From: Terriglobia bacterium
GTDB lineage: Bacteria > Acidobacteriota > Terriglobia > JAIQFV01
Direction: 5' to 3'
Length of the DNA: 55,476 bases
NCBI GenBank assembly: GCA_020073085.1
Contig: JAIQFV010000022.1
Span: forward strand, 1-55,476
Made by a program: the position numbers and the translations under genes. The notes below the pieces were generated by a model. That model worked only from the letters and a program-made list of their open reading frames with translations, was not told the DNA's origin and did not search any database. Position 1 is the stretch's first letter. Each line of letters starts with the position of its first letter. Positions 8,982 through 17,677 of the stretch are shown here, piece by piece.

Positions 8982-9247
8982 GACGTTTTGTCAAACCTCT
9001 GAGGACGGCCCCTGTCCGCGGGCCGGAATAAACGCCCGGATGTTTGATCCGAATCCACGAGAGGACCACCTTCTCCCGGCCTATCCGTAGTTTCTGCATT
9101 TTACTTATCCCTTTCCATTACCCCCCCGATCAATGTCCCTTCTGGATTTGTTGAGGGAGAGAAGCGAACCATGCGTGCGCCAAGGTTGCGGGAGGAGCCC
9201 ACCACAAGAAGGAGGATGCTGTGAGGAAGCGTATTTTTTGCCGACAG

Positions 9248-9267
9248 CACCCCGATTCATCGGGGTG
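9248..9267. repeat. Palindromic repeat, copy 1
   Basis: CACCCCGATTCATCGGGGTG: a 9-bp stem with a 2-nt loop. The same sequence occurs again at 9431-9450, and a shorter relative at 9297-9312. It can fold in RNA on either strand and has no T tract, so it is not a normal terminator. Confidence 0.7.
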
Positions 9268-9296
9268 TTCTCCGTCCTCTGCTCTTTCCTCCATTC

Positions 9297-9312
9297 AACC
9301 GATTCATCGGTT
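9297..9312. repeat. Palindromic repeat, diverged copy
   Basis: AACCGATTCATCGGTT: a 7-bp stem around the same TC loop and CGATTCATCG core as the two larger palindromes on either side. Confidence 0.6.
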
Positions 9313-9429
9313 TTGATTCGGGCGAATGCGACCCGTCACGAACACTCCAACGAGCCTTCCTTTCCATGTCTCGTGGAGTTCCTGCAAAACCGTTGGAAAC
9401 GGTTTCTATTGCCTTCTGTAGACTCGTCA

Positions 9430-9451
9430 GCACCCCGATTCATCGGGGTGC
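9430..9451. repeat. Palindromic repeat, copy 2
   Basis: A 10-bp stem (GCACCCCGAT / ATCGGGGTGC) with loop TC. Its inner 20 bases are identical to copy 1 at 9248-9267. It lies about 80 bases after the mtnC stop on that gene's downstream side. Confidence 0.7.
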
Positions 9452-9534
9452 TCCTGAATTTTCTTAGGATGGATCACACGCTGGGAATGACCAAAGGACA
9501 CAGGTGGGAAGAATTCTTTCAAGGACGGGGGACC

Positions 9535-10266
9535 TCAGAGATTCAATTCCGCGAAGCTCCGAATGACCGGGTGTTTCGACGCTTCAGACTGTTCACGGTT
9601 TCCCGGGCGCTGACACAGCGCGGTGCGCATACCCGACGTCAACGCCGCACTGAGTTCTGAAGTGACGTCCGAAATGAAAAAGATTGCGGAAACCGGGCAT
9701 TCGAGCGCGATTGCGATGCGCCGATAACTTTGTGGGTCTGTTTTTGTCCCCGTGGTCGTGTCGAAATATCCTTTAATGAATTTCGTCAAGTCTCCCGCTT
9801 CGGTATGGGCAAACAAAAGCTTCTGGGCGAGAACGCTGCCGGAGGAATAGATGCAAATGTCGATCGACCGGGCATGCCAGGCGGCCAGGGCGGGAGGGAC
9901 ATCCGGAAAAACCTGGCTTCGCAGCGCCCCTGCCCGATAGCCGTCCTGCCAGATCTTTCCCTGAAGCGACTTCAGACCGGTTGATTTCCGGTCCTGGTCC
10001 ATCAGCCAGAGAAAGTAAGCTAGGACGGATTCCAGGCGGGGTGCCTCCGGGGAGCCGGGCAAGTCTGGCGGCTGGAGTCCGCGAAGCTTGTCTTCCGCAT
10101 GTTCCTTGAGCAGGAGAGAAACATCCGATTGAACTTCTTCTGCTGAGAAATGGGCGGCAAGAAAATTTTGAACGTGCTTGCGCGCGTAGGGAAACAGGAC
10201 CTGGTAGACGAAGTTGATCGGTGTCGTTGTGCCCTCTATGTCCAGCAGAACTGCGTGGACCGGCAT
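9535..10266 (-). CDS. mtnC: Enolase-phosphatase E1 of methionine salvage
   Basis: A 243-residue HAD-superfamily enzyme. It enolises 2,3-diketo-5-methylthiopentyl-1-phosphate and removes the phosphate to give the acireductone that MtnD uses. HAD motif I is VLLDIEGTTTPI (Asp9, Glu11), which has the E1-specific form. Motif II is YSSGSVLAQK, motif III the Lys region around GTKTDPQSY, and motif IV FISDVTSEL. The start is uncertain: ATG 10266 (MPVHAVLLDIEG) fits the family N-terminus and lies 20 bp after the mtnD stop, but no Shine-Dalgarno is visible; the frame is open to 10335, overlapping mtnD. It is the third gene of mtnB-mtnD-mtnC. Confidence 0.9.
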   Translation of the reverse strand: MPVHAVLLDIEGTTTPINFVYQVLFPYARKHVQNFLAAHFSAEEVQSDVSLLLKEHAEDKLRGLQPPDLPGSPEAPRLESVLAYFLWLMDQDRKSTGLKSLQGKIWQDGYRAGALRSQVFPDVPPALAAWHARSIDICIYSSGSVLAQKLLFAHTEAGDLTKFIKGYFDTTTGTKTDPQSYRRIAIALECPVSAIFFISDVTSELSAALTSGMRTALCQRPGNREQSEASKHPVIRSFAELNL

Positions 10267-10286
10267 GACGCGAGGGGGGGGTGTGG

Positions 10287-10856
10287 TCACGAGGCGGACA
10301 TTTGCCGGGCGGGGAGATACGAGGAGCCCAGGCACACGGGCTGATAGCGCTCGTCCATGCCGCTGTTGGTGTATTGGGGCGTCCAGCCTGCCGGATCCTG
10401 GAAGAGCCGGATGGCACGGATTTCACGGTCTGCGCAAAGATTGAACCAGTGCCAGGTCCCGCGAGGAACCCGGATCAAATCGCCGGCGTGGACTTCGATC
10501 GTCACCACGGGCCCTAGCCGCGGCCGGATACTAAAGACCCCCCGGCCGTGGATGACGAAACGGACCTCATCTTCGTCGTGCCAGTGCTCGCGCCGGAATT
10601 TTTCCAGCATGGCGTCGAGATCGGGGGTCTGGGGGTTCACATCGATGACATCGGCCGTGACGTAACGGCCACGAGCCATCAGGGTCCTGATTTCCTCCTG
10701 GTAAGCGGTGAGAATCTCATCCGCAGGGGCGTCCGGCGCAATGGGGTGCGAGGGGATCCAGTTATCATACTCAATCCCCACGCCGGCCAAATATTTCCTG
10801 ATAGCATCGGGATCAATCAGGACCCGCCCTTTCCCGGATGGGGTGACAATCGACAT
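10287..10856 (-). CDS. mtnD: Acireductone dioxygenase
   Basis: A 189-residue cupin. It oxidises the acireductone made by MtnC to 2-keto-4-methylthiobutyrate plus formate (Fe form), or off-pathway products plus CO (Ni form). The metal ligands are visible in [11 protein letters not shown] (His91, His93, Glu97) and in PRGTWHWF (His136). HGRGVFSIR and HAGDLIRVP form the usual cupin strands. Sequence alone does not tell which metal is used. It lies between mtnB and mtnC in one transcription unit. Confidence 0.92.
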   Translation of the reverse strand: MSIVTPSGKGRVLIDPDAIRKYLAGVGIEYDNWIPSHPIAPDAPADEILTAYQEEIRTLMARGRYVTADVIDVNPQTPDLDAMLEKFRREHWHDEDEVRFVIHGRGVFSIRPRLGPVVTIEVHAGDLIRVPRGTWHWFNLCADREIRAIRLFQDPAGWTPQYTNSGMDERYQPVCLGSSYLPARQMSAS

Positions 10857-10980
10857 AAATCAACCTCTAGCAAAGAAAAGCTGCTGAATGTGGTCTAACG
10901 CTCGTTTAAGAAGATGAGGGGCACTCGTACACGCATCTCAGATCTCAAATCTCCTGCCTCAACCCTCTTCCAAACAGGGT

Positions 10981-11640
10981 TCAGGACCGTCCCGTCCTTC
11001 CGACTGCCTCCAGCAAGAACTCGAGGATCTCGACGTGACGCTTCGCCTCTTCGAGGCTTCGTCCCCAGGTATACAGTCCATGTCGCCGGATGAGAAATCC
11101 GTGGCAGGTGGGGTGCTGGATCAACTGTTCCTCCAGGGAGAATGCCAGCTCCTGCATGCTCTGGAAATTTTCTACGACGGGCAGCCACTCGCGATGCTCG
11201 TGGGTGCGAACCCCTTCCAGGCCTTTCAGCATCTCGTACCCTTCGATCCGCACCCCGCCTTCATCCGCGAACCGTTCGGAGAGGACCGTGCTCCAGATCG
11301 AATGGGTATGCAGGACCGCCCTCGCCTCGCGCAATCGTACCAGGGTCAGGTGAAGGTGCGTCTCGGCGGAAGGCTGTCCGCGGCCGTGAAGGACATTCCC
11401 ATGGGCGTCGACTTGCAGAATATGCTCGGGACTCAGCACGCCCTTGTCGACCCCGCTCGAGGTAATGGCCAGTCGCAAAGGATTTCGGTACAGGACGGCG
11501 CTAAAGTTGCCGCTGGTTCCCAGGACCCAACCTCGGTGATAAAAGCCACGCCCTATCTCCGCAAGCCTCCCTGCAAATTCCATGAAGCTGGCGGATTCTT
11601 CGGGAGGATTTGACACCAGATATCGTTGCGGTTTTGCCAT
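10981..11640 (-). CDS. mtnB: Methylthioribulose-1-phosphate dehydratase
   Basis: A 219-residue class II aldolase-family protein. It dehydrates 5-methylthioribulose-1-phosphate to the diketo compound used by MtnC. GTSGNFS (41-47) is the phosphate-binding loop. The metal ligands are His111 and His113 (HTHS) with a further His in RRHGLYTWG (His187), and Glu94 in SAETHLHL is in the catalytic position. The ATG 11640 has AAGGGAG about 11 nt upstream; the longer frame to 11733 lacks support. First gene of mtnBDC; the earlier steps (MTA phosphorylase, mtnA) and the final aminotransferase are not in the window. Confidence 0.9.
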   Translation of the reverse strand: MAKPQRYLVSNPPEESASFMEFAGRLAEIGRGFYHRGWVLGTSGNFSAVLYRNPLRLAITSSGVDKGVLSPEHILQVDAHGNVLHGRGQPSAETHLHLTLVRLREARAVLHTHSIWSTVLSERFADEGGVRIEGYEMLKGLEGVRTHEHREWLPVVENFQSMQELAFSLEEQLIQHPTCHGFLIRRHGLYTWGRSLEEAKRHVEILEFLLEAVGRTGRS

Positions 11641-12019
11641 GGCGCTTATTGCTCCCTTGGAATGAAGAAAGTCTTCCGACCCTTTCGGAGAATTCGACCG
11701 GGATCTTTCTGCGGGATCTGCTATCCCTACCATCTTCCTGTGTTTTAGGCCAATAAGTATAAACCTTCAGGGAAGGAAATTCACGTGGTTATTTCGGCGG
11801 CGACCATATGAAATCAAATATGACAATTGTCCCATAAAGCGTCGATTTTGGAAGGTTCCTACTGTAGACCACCGTTGCAAATTAATTGTTCTGGAAACCC
11901 CTTTGCGCGACTGTACCCAGGGCGGTTCCGCCCCGCCTTCGCGGGACGGATTGCCCTGGGCTGATGAATTTAGCCCTTTCAGGGCAAGGGATTTGATCGA
12001 TGCCGCTGTTCATTCAATT
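11641..12019. other. Intergenic region with a degenerate palindrome cluster
   Basis: About 380 bases upstream of mtnB and downstream of the M28 peptidase gene. No gene. From about 11912 to 11985 it carries nested complementary blocks: CCCAGGGCGG matched by a later CCCTGGGC, then GCCCTTTCAGGGC. This pattern resembles the interspersed hairpin repeats common in Planctomycetes/Verrucomicrobia/Acidobacteria-type genomes. A promoter for mtnB was not identified with confidence. Confidence 0.45.
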
Positions 12020-13708
12020 TCACTTCATCATCGCCACGCGTCGTGCCCGGAATTCGCTGTGGGCGCTCCATTCGGGCCAGGTCGAGGCATTGGCGACATC
12101 TTCACCGACTTCAAACAATAATTGCAGATATTGAACGGCGCCACTGAGGTCCCAACTGGGGTCAAACATGTCGGCGGGCTTATGATAGCGCTTGGTGGTG
12201 TAGTCCCGGCGCTGCTCGATCCCCCAGCCTTCGGGTCGCCCGACGAAATCGACGCCCGAACTGGGATCAAGCGAGGGCACCCCGACCTGGGCAAAGCTGA
12301 AGTGATCGGACCGGAAGTACCCGCCTTTTTCCGGTTCCGCGTCCGGTTTGACAACGAGGCCGGACTCCGTCGCGTATTTCTTGACGATGTCATCGAGGTT
12401 CGATTGGCCGTAGCCGATGACGGTAATGTCCTTGGTCTTGCCGAGCACATTCAACCCATCCATGTTGATATTGGCGGCCGTCTTGTTGAGAGGATAAATG
12501 GGGTGCCTGGCATAATAAAGCGAGCCCAGCAGTCCCTTCTCTTCCGCGGTGACTGAGAGAAAGAGGATCGAGCGTCGCGGGGGTGTGGGGAGCAGGGAAT
12601 AGGCCTTCGCAATTTCGACCAGCCCGGCGACCCCGGAAGCGTTGTCCCGCGCCCCATGAAAGATTTCCTTCCCCTCCGGGGTCTCGCGCATCCCGAGATG
12701 ATCCCAATGAGCGGTGTAGATGACCCACTCCTTCTTCCCCTCAGGGTCGCTGCCTTCGATCTTTCCCACCACATTGTTGGAGTTAATCACGCGGTCCTTA
12801 ACTTTCAAGCTGAGCTGTGCCTTGACGCCGAGGTCCACAGGCTTGAAATCGCGGGAGACCGCCGCCTTCTTCATCTCCTCAAAATCTTTTCCCGCCATGT
12901 TGAACAACTGGACAGCGCGGTCGTGGGTGATCCAGGCTTCGATGGCGACCTTGGACATCCCCTTGTCCTTGGAGACGAGGGTAAACTGCTCGCCGCTCCA
13001 GCTGCCCTTCACGACCTCCCAGGGATACGCGGCCGGCTCCGTCTCGTGAACGATGATGCAACCCGCGGCGCCTTTGCGAGCCGCCTCCTCATACTTGTAA
13101 GTCCACCGGCCATAATAGGTCATGGCCTTGCCCCCGAACGTTTTCGGATCGAGCTTGGTGGGATCCTTGGGATCCGATACCGGGGGATCGTTGATCAGCA
13201 CCACAATCACCTTTCCCTTCACATCAACGCCCTTGAAGTCGTTCCATTTGTACTCCGGCGCCACCACACCATAACCGACAAACACCACGGGGGCGTTAAT
13301 GGACACCTCGGGGGCCTGCCGCTCGGTAAAAGCCATGTAATCGTTCCCGTAACCCAGCTCTTCCTTCTTTTCGCCGCTCGTGAAAACCAGTTTGGCATCG
13401 GTATTTTCAATGGTCTCACCCACCATCGGGACTTTCTGGAAATAAGTGCCGTCGGTGTTGCCGGGCTTAAGTCCGACCTTCTTGAATTGATCGACGATGT
13501 AATGGATTGAGAGTTCTTCGCCTTTCGAGGCCGGGGCGCGGCCCTCATACTCGTCCGATGAGAGCGTTTTGATGACCCCCGAGATTTCGGGTCCATTAAT
13601 GCTGCGCAGGGCCCTTACCTGAGGGCTCATTTTCTCTTTTTCCGCGGCGGTTGCGGCAAGGATTAAGAACAGGAATGCAGTCAGGGCAATGAGGCATTTA
13701 TTCTTCAT
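12020..13708 (-). CDS. Secreted M28-family metallopeptidase with PA domain
   Basis: A 562-residue exported zinc aminopeptidase-type enzyme. The signal peptide is MKNKCLIALTAFLFLILAA. A protease-associated (PA) insert covers about residues 140-290 (FVGYGVVAPEYKWNDFKG, GKVIVVLIND, AARKGAAGCIIVHE). The M28 catalytic domain follows, with the two-zinc ligands and catalytic residues visible: HWD (His334, Asp336), ARDNASG (Asp355), TAEEKG (Glu389/Glu390), NMDG (Asp417) and RYHKPAD (His509). AAGGAG lies 6 nt before the ATG. It probably removes N-terminal residues from peptides outside the inner membrane. It is followed by no close partner; ispG upstream is separated by a repeat element. Confidence 0.9.
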   Translation of the reverse strand: MKNKCLIALTAFLFLILAATAAEKEKMSPQVRALRSINGPEISGVIKTLSSDEYEGRAPASKGEELSIHYIVDQFKKVGLKPGNTDGTYFQKVPMVGETIENTDAKLVFTSGEKKEELGYGNDYMAFTERQAPEVSINAPVVFVGYGVVAPEYKWNDFKGVDVKGKVIVVLINDPPVSDPKDPTKLDPKTFGGKAMTYYGRWTYKYEEAARKGAAGCIIVHETEPAAYPWEVVKGSWSGEQFTLVSKDKGMSKVAIEAWITHDRAVQLFNMAGKDFEEMKKAAVSRDFKPVDLGVKAQLSLKVKDRVINSNNVVGKIEGSDPEGKKEWVIYTAHWDHLGMRETPEGKEIFHGARDNASGVAGLVEIAKAYSLLPTPPRRSILFLSVTAEEKGLLGSLYYARHPIYPLNKTAANINMDGLNVLGKTKDITVIGYGQSNLDDIVKKYATESGLVVKPDAEPEKGGYFRSDHFSFAQVGVPSLDPSSGVDFVGRPEGWGIEQRRDYTTKRYHKPADMFDPSWDLSGAVQYLQLLFEVGEDVANASTWPEWSAHSEFRARRVAMMK

Positions 13709-13767
13709 CGATATCTCCTTAGGATTTGAAGGAAATCATGGGGTGCACAAAAGGGGCGAGCGGAACA

Positions 13768-13828
13768 GGGACAGACACCATTTCGTAAGCAACTTTGCAG
13801 GAATGGCAGCAAGGCAGGCGTCTGTCCC
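13768..13828. repeat. REP-like inverted repeat GGGACAGACACC, copy 1
   Basis: GGGACAGACACC at 13768-13779 is matched by GGCGTCTGTCCC at 13817-13828 (11 of 12 positions pair). A near-identical element is at 36893-36952. TTCTTTTTT follows on the plus strand. It lies between ispG and the M28 gene. Confidence 0.75.
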
Positions 13829-13871
13829 TTCTTTTTTCGCGTTAGTGCGAAGGGGATGAGGGAACGAATCC

Positions 13872-15113
13872 TCAACGCCCTTGCAGGTTTGCAGCATGAA
13901 CACCAAAGTGGGACTCCAAGTACTGGTTCAGAATGCGGTTAAAGTCCTGGGCGATGGTTTCACCCTTTAAGGTGACGAACAGCTTCCCGTCGACGTAGAC
14001 GGGAGCCTTCGGCTCCTCGCCGCTTCCCGGAAGCGAGATCCCGATGTGCGCGTGCTTCGACTCACCGGGCCCGTTCACCACGCAACCCATCACCGCGACC
14101 CGCAACTCTTCGACACCGGAATACTTCTCACGCCACACCGGCATTTGCTCGCGGAGGTAGGTTTGAATCCGGTCGGCCAGCTCCTGGAAGAATGTCGACG
14201 TGGTGCGGCCGCATCCCGGACAGGCGGTAACCTGCGGGGAGAAACTGCGAATTCCCAGGGACTGCAAAATCTGTTGAGCGACGTGCACTTCTTCCGTCCG
14301 GTCGCCCTGGGGGGCGGGCGTCAGCGACACCCGGATCGTATCGCCAATCCCTTCCTGGAGAAGCACGCTCATCGCCGCGGTCGAAGCCACGATGCCCTTC
14401 GCCCCCATGCCGGCTTCCGTCAGGCCGAGATGCAGCGGCAGGTCGCAGCGGACGGCCAGGCGACGGTAGACATCAATGAGATCCTGGACTCCCGAGACTT
14501 TCGCACTCAAGATGATCTTGTCATGGGCCAGGCCGTAGCTTTCTGCCATTTCCGCGGAGCGCAACGCGCTTTCCACGATCGCGCCGAGGGTGACCTCGCG
14601 CGCGGCAAGGGGCTCCGCCAACCGGGCATTTTCATCCATCATCTGAGTCAACAGCGACGGGTCCAGCGATCCCCAGTTGACTCCTATGCGGACGGGCCGG
14701 CCCTCGTCCCGTGCCACCTCAATCATGGTCTTGAAATTCTCGTCATGCTTCCTGCCGACCCCCACGTTCCCCGGGTTAATGCGGTATTTGGCCAGCGCCC
14801 GGGCACATTCCTTGTAACGGGTGAGAAGCAAGTGGCCGTTGTAATGAAAATCGCCGATGAGCGGGGCCTCCACTCCGAGATCATCCAGGCGACGACGGAT
14901 CTCCGGCACGGCCCGGGCGGCCTCATCCACGTTTACGGTGATACGGACCCACTCGCTGCCGGCGCGGGCCAGGGCCGCGCACTGGTCCACGGTCGCCGTG
15001 ACATCGGCGGTGTCGGTGTTGGTCATCGATTGGACGACGATGGGATGACACGAACCCACGACGGATTGGCCGATGGACACATTGCTCGTCTGTCGCCTTT
15101 GGATCGTTGCCAT
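13872..15113 (-). CDS. ispG: 4-hydroxy-3-methylbut-2-enyl diphosphate synthase (flavodoxin/ferredoxin), IspG
   Basis: A 413-residue Fe-S enzyme of the MEP isoprenoid pathway. It reductively converts MEcPP to HMBPP in the cytoplasm. The N-terminal TIM barrel is clear ([43 protein letters not shown]). The C-terminal domain carries the cluster ligands Cys298, Cys301 (TACPGCGRT), Cys344 ([10 protein letters not shown]) and the conserved Glu351, the same Cys-to-Glu spacing of 7 as in E. coli. The start ATG 15113 lies one base after the stop of cyaY; translation is therefore coupled. A longer frame to 15212 overlaps cyaY and is rejected. Confidence 0.95.
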   Translation of the reverse strand: MATIQRRQTSNVSIGQSVVGSCHPIVVQSMTNTDTADVTATVDQCAALARAGSEWVRITVNVDEAARAVPEIRRRLDDLGVEAPLIGDFHYNGHLLLTRYKECARALAKYRINPGNVGVGRKHDENFKTMIEVARDEGRPVRIGVNWGSLDPSLLTQMMDENARLAEPLAAREVTLGAIVESALRSAEMAESYGLAHDKIILSAKVSGVQDLIDVYRRLAVRCDLPLHLGLTEAGMGAKGIVASTAAMSVLLQEGIGDTIRVSLTPAPQGDRTEEVHVAQQILQSLGIRSFSPQVTACPGCGRTTSTFFQELADRIQTYLREQMPVWREKYSGVEELRVAVMGCVVNGPGESKHAHIGISLPGSGEEPKAPVYVDGKLFVTLKGETIAQDFNRILNQYLESHFGVHAANLQGR

Positions 15114-15114
15114 C

Positions 15115-15450
15115 TTAGATCGCGACCGCCTCGCCGAGACCCATCTGCTCGCTGATGAGCCGTCCCAGAGCCTGGTCAATGGGCTCGCCCGATTTTTCGT
15201 GCACAAATCCATTGACCGGGTCGGACCAATTGAATTTAAAGCTGGTCGTCCGCGCCGACAGCCAGAGTTGCTTGGCGGGGGGGTTGGCGCTCAGGACGAA
15301 CGTGCCCGGATGAGGGTCATCAAAATGCAGCTTGATCGTCCCCTCCCCGGCTTCCACCTCCATGTCCATGTCGGCCGAAGCCTGGTTCAATCGCTCCTCC
15401 AGGTCAGCCAGGGCTTGTTCGGCCCGCTCTGCGAACTCCGCATCATTCAT
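15115..15450 (-). CDS. cyaY: Frataxin-like iron-binding protein CyaY
   Basis: A 111-residue protein with the frataxin fold. It has an acidic N-terminal helix ([20 protein letters not shown]), then beta strands with [14 protein letters not shown] and [10 protein letters not shown], matching CyaY of about 106 residues. Frataxins bind iron and tune cysteine desulfurase/IscU cluster assembly. Here the stop is one base before the ATG of ispG, whose product needs a [4Fe-4S] cluster; the pairing suggests cluster supply or repair for IspG, which is inference. There is no strong Shine-Dalgarno before the ATG. Confidence 0.85.
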   Translation of the reverse strand: MNDAEFAERAEQALADLEERLNQASADMDMEVEAGEGTIKLHFDDPHPGTFVLSANPPAKQLWLSARTTSFKFNWSDPVNGFVHEKSGEPIDQALGRLISEQMGLGEAVAI

Positions 15451-15521
15451 AGATGATTCTCATATGTGATTTAGAAAAATGAATTATACCTGAAAAGCGG
15501 ATCTTCGGCACGCGAGTGGAG

Positions 15522-15711
15522 CAAATTCCAAATCACAAGCACCAAAATCCAAATAAACTCCAATAGACAAGCTCCAAGAACCAAAGCCGCCTCAACCTCC
15601 TGCTTAAAGGCTGCATTGAGTCCGATAGAAGACACGGACCGCCACTTGGCTGTTTGGAATTTGGGTATTGGAGTCTATTTGGATTTTGATGTTTGGAATT
15701 TGGATTTTGTT
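15522..15711. repeat. Inverted-repeat element of CCAAATTCCAAA units, copy A
   Basis: The left arm (15541-15565) and right arm (15666-15690) pair at 23 of 25 positions, with further CCAAAT / ATTTGG units outside them. The whole can fold into a hairpin about 190 bases long. Copies B (16583-16766) and C (31032-31227) have the same plan. The right edge touches the stop codon of the DnaC-like gene. Confidence 0.8.
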
Positions 15712-15713
15712 TT

Positions 15714-16538
15714 TCAGAACCTGTGGTGTGCTTGTTTCACCACCTGACGGAAGTCTTCTCCAGTCATATCGATGGCCTTGCACATTTCGAACAGCCGCGA
15801 CCGCATGCGCACCCCAATGCGATCGGTGAGGGACTCTTCCACAGGATAGTTCTGGGCGGCCCGGTCTTTCTTGCCGCGCCGCATGTCGTCCTCCGGGGCC
15901 GGGCCCCGGGGTTCGGTGTCGAGAAAATTGGTCGTGAGGAGGGTGGTCCTCTTGTCGTTGTAACGGGCGTTCAAGATATAGGCCACGGTATCCTGGACCC
16001 ACAACGACGGCTTGATGGCCCCCAGATCGTCGAGCAGCAGGACATCGACGCTGAGCACCGGCTCGAGAATCGCCATCTCACTGCTCTGGGAGATCGGGTT
16101 ATAGCTGTTCTGGATCTCTTTGAGCAGTTCACGAAAATCATAGAACCGGCACTCGATGTGCTTGTTGATGAGAAGGGACCGGAGAATGGAGACCGCGAGA
16201 TGCGTTTTCCCGACGCCACAGGGACCGATAAACAGCAATCCCACATCGACCAGGGGATACTCCTCCGAGAACTTCCTCGCAAATTCCTTGGCAAATTTCT
16301 GGGAATCGGTTCCCGGGTACGTCCTCGATGTGAAGGTATAACTCTCAAAGGAGCAATGTTCATAACGGCGGGGGATTCGCGCGCTTTTGAGAAGGCGCTG
16401 GACGCGCGTGTCGAGCATGCAGTCGCATCGACGGACCCCCGGGCTGCCGGCTTCGCCCGCCGCCTGGGAACCATCGCTGACCACTGGCGCCCAGCCGGTG
16501 CCGTTGCAGATGGGACAGACTTTGGCTTCTGTGGTCAT
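15714..16538 (-). CDS. DnaC/IstB-like AAA+ ATPase with N-terminal zinc-finger-like motif
   Basis: A 274-residue protein. The N-terminus has CPIC ... CDC (Cys 8, 11, 38, 40), a likely zinc site. The AAA+ core has Walker A GPCGVGKTH (105-113), Walker B VLLLDDLG (166-173) and a sensor-1 LLTTN (200-204). This is the DnaC/DnaI helicase-loader family, which includes IstB of IS21. No istA or IS21 end is nearby and the neighbours are housekeeping genes, so a chromosomal helicase loader is more likely than a transposon part. A CCAAAT-type repeat element lies on both sides. Confidence 0.8.
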   Translation of the reverse strand: MTTEAKVCPICNGTGWAPVVSDGSQAAGEAGSPGVRRCDCMLDTRVQRLLKSARIPRRYEHCSFESYTFTSRTYPGTDSQKFAKEFARKFSEEYPLVDVGLLFIGPCGVGKTHLAVSILRSLLINKHIECRFYDFRELLKEIQNSYNPISQSSEMAILEPVLSVDVLLLDDLGAIKPSLWVQDTVAYILNARYNDKRTTLLTTNFLDTEPRGPAPEDDMRRGKKDRAAQNYPVEESLTDRIGVRMRSRLFEMCKAIDMTGEDFRQVVKQAHHRF

Positions 16539-16582
16539 CTCATTTTACCGGGGATGGAAACAAGAAGATCATGAGTATAGCG

Positions 16583-16766
16583 AAAATCCAAATCACAAAA
16601 TCCAAAATCCAGATAAATTCCAAAATCCAAATTCCAAAAGTAAAATTTCAAAAAATGATGCCTGTATCGGAAGGGTTTATAGGTTGTTCGGAATTTTTCT
16701 CGGCTTCCGTTTGATTCATTGGAATTTGGGTTTTGTTTGGAATTTGGATTTTGGAATTTGGAATTT
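16583..16766. repeat. Inverted-repeat element of CCAAATTCCAAA units, copy B
   Basis: The left arm (about 16583-16640) is built from AATCCAAA/ATTCCAAA units, and the right arm (about 16718-16766) from their complements (TTTGGAATTTGGATTTT). It fills the gap between the AIM24-like gene and the DnaC-like gene. Confidence 0.8.
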
Positions 16767-16770
16767 TTTC

Positions 16771-17517
16771 TTAACTGTCTCCGCTGAGAATATCTCCCAG
16801 AATACTTCCCCCGATCCCGGCGATCCCCTTCTGTTCATCCACCCGCCCATGCGCGGCACTCAGGACCTCTTCTGCCATGCGCGAGAAGGGCAGTGTTTGA
16901 AGGAGGACATGGCCGGGTCCGGTGAGCAGAGCATAGAAAAGCCCTTCGCCCCCGAACAGCGAACGCGTAAAGCCGCCGATGAACTGGATATCATAATCAA
17001 TCGTCGGATCCATGGCCACCAGGCAACCGGTGTCCACGCGCAACTGCTCGCCGGGGGCTAAATCGAACTCCACAAAATTACCACCTGCATGGATAAAGGC
17101 GACTCCGGTCCCGGCGATCTGCTCCAGGATGAACCCTTCGCCGCCAAAGAACCCCGCCCCCAGGCGTTTGGTGAAGGCGACACTGAGGTTGACGTCTCCA
17201 AAGGCGCACAGATAGCTGCGCTTTTGGGCGATGATGGCGCTATTGTTCAAATTGACGGCCTGAACTCTGCCTGGATAAGGGACGGCGAAACCCACTTCTC
17301 CGCCCCGCCCACGGCACTCGAAGGTTGCCATGAACAGCTTCTCGCCCATCAGAAGTTTGCGGGCCAGACCCGAGAGCAGCCCCCCTTTCATGGAAACGTC
17401 CATGTCGACGTCCCCCTTCATGTACAGCATCGCCCCCGGCTCAGCCTGGGCACGGTCGCCCGGAGCAAAGTGAAGTTTGACGGCCTGCATGACATCGCCC
17501 ACAATGGAGTATTGCAT
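16771..17517 (-). CDS. AIM24 / TIGR00266-family protein
   Basis: A 248-residue protein of the AIM24 family (double-psi or biotin-carrier-like beta fold, molecular role unclear). Supporting phrases are MQYSIVGDVMQAVKLHFAPGD at the start, AEPGAMLYMKGDVDMDV, GGEGFILEQIAGTGVAFIHAGG, LAPGEQLRVDTGCLVAMDPTIDYDI and GGEGLFYALLTGPG. The duplicated GGEG blocks are typical. The ATG at 17517 is chosen because GGAGG lies 4 nt upstream and the family starts here; the frame is open to 17673 without an RBS. It follows dnaJ by 160 bases on the same strand. Some relatives are linked to stress or membrane integrity. Confidence 0.85.
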   Translation of the reverse strand: MQYSIVGDVMQAVKLHFAPGDRAQAEPGAMLYMKGDVDMDVSMKGGLLSGLARKLLMGEKLFMATFECRGRGGEVGFAVPYPGRVQAVNLNNSAIIAQKRSYLCAFGDVNLSVAFTKRLGAGFFGGEGFILEQIAGTGVAFIHAGGNFVEFDLAPGEQLRVDTGCLVAMDPTIDYDIQFIGGFTRSLFGGEGLFYALLTGPGHVLLQTLPFSRMAEEVLSAAHGRVDEQKGIAGIGGSILGDILSGDS

Positions 17518-17677
17518 CAGACCTCCGCTGAGAAAAGGATCAACGTGAATTCCGGAATTCAAGCGCAATCCGGTCAAATCCAAGGGCTGCGCGCCGGTGA
17601 GTTCTTTCCCGATCGCTGCCCAGTTTAATGCAGGTCGTGTGCCAGGGGAAGCGTAAATTGAGCAGGCCACCACCGCG

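Larger units (their letters stand above)
8982..9534. other. Intergenic region with a cluster of short palindromes
   Basis: About 550 bases between convergent korC and mtnC. No coding signs. It holds three palindromes sharing the core CGATTCATCG (9248-9267, 9297-9312, 9430-9451) and a further hairpin AAACCGT/ACGGTTT near 9385-9403. A plus-strand frame over this region is just low-complexity readthrough of these palindromes. Confidence 0.5.

Noticed and set aside
9133-9660. 175-residue plus-strand frame between korC and mtnC
   Set aside because: Crosses the repeated palindromes (APRFIGV twice) and enters the mtnC 3' end antisense; not coding.
15714-16538. IstB of an IS21 element
   Set aside because: The protein is of the same family, but there is no istA next to it and no IS21 ends; neighbours are housekeeping genes.
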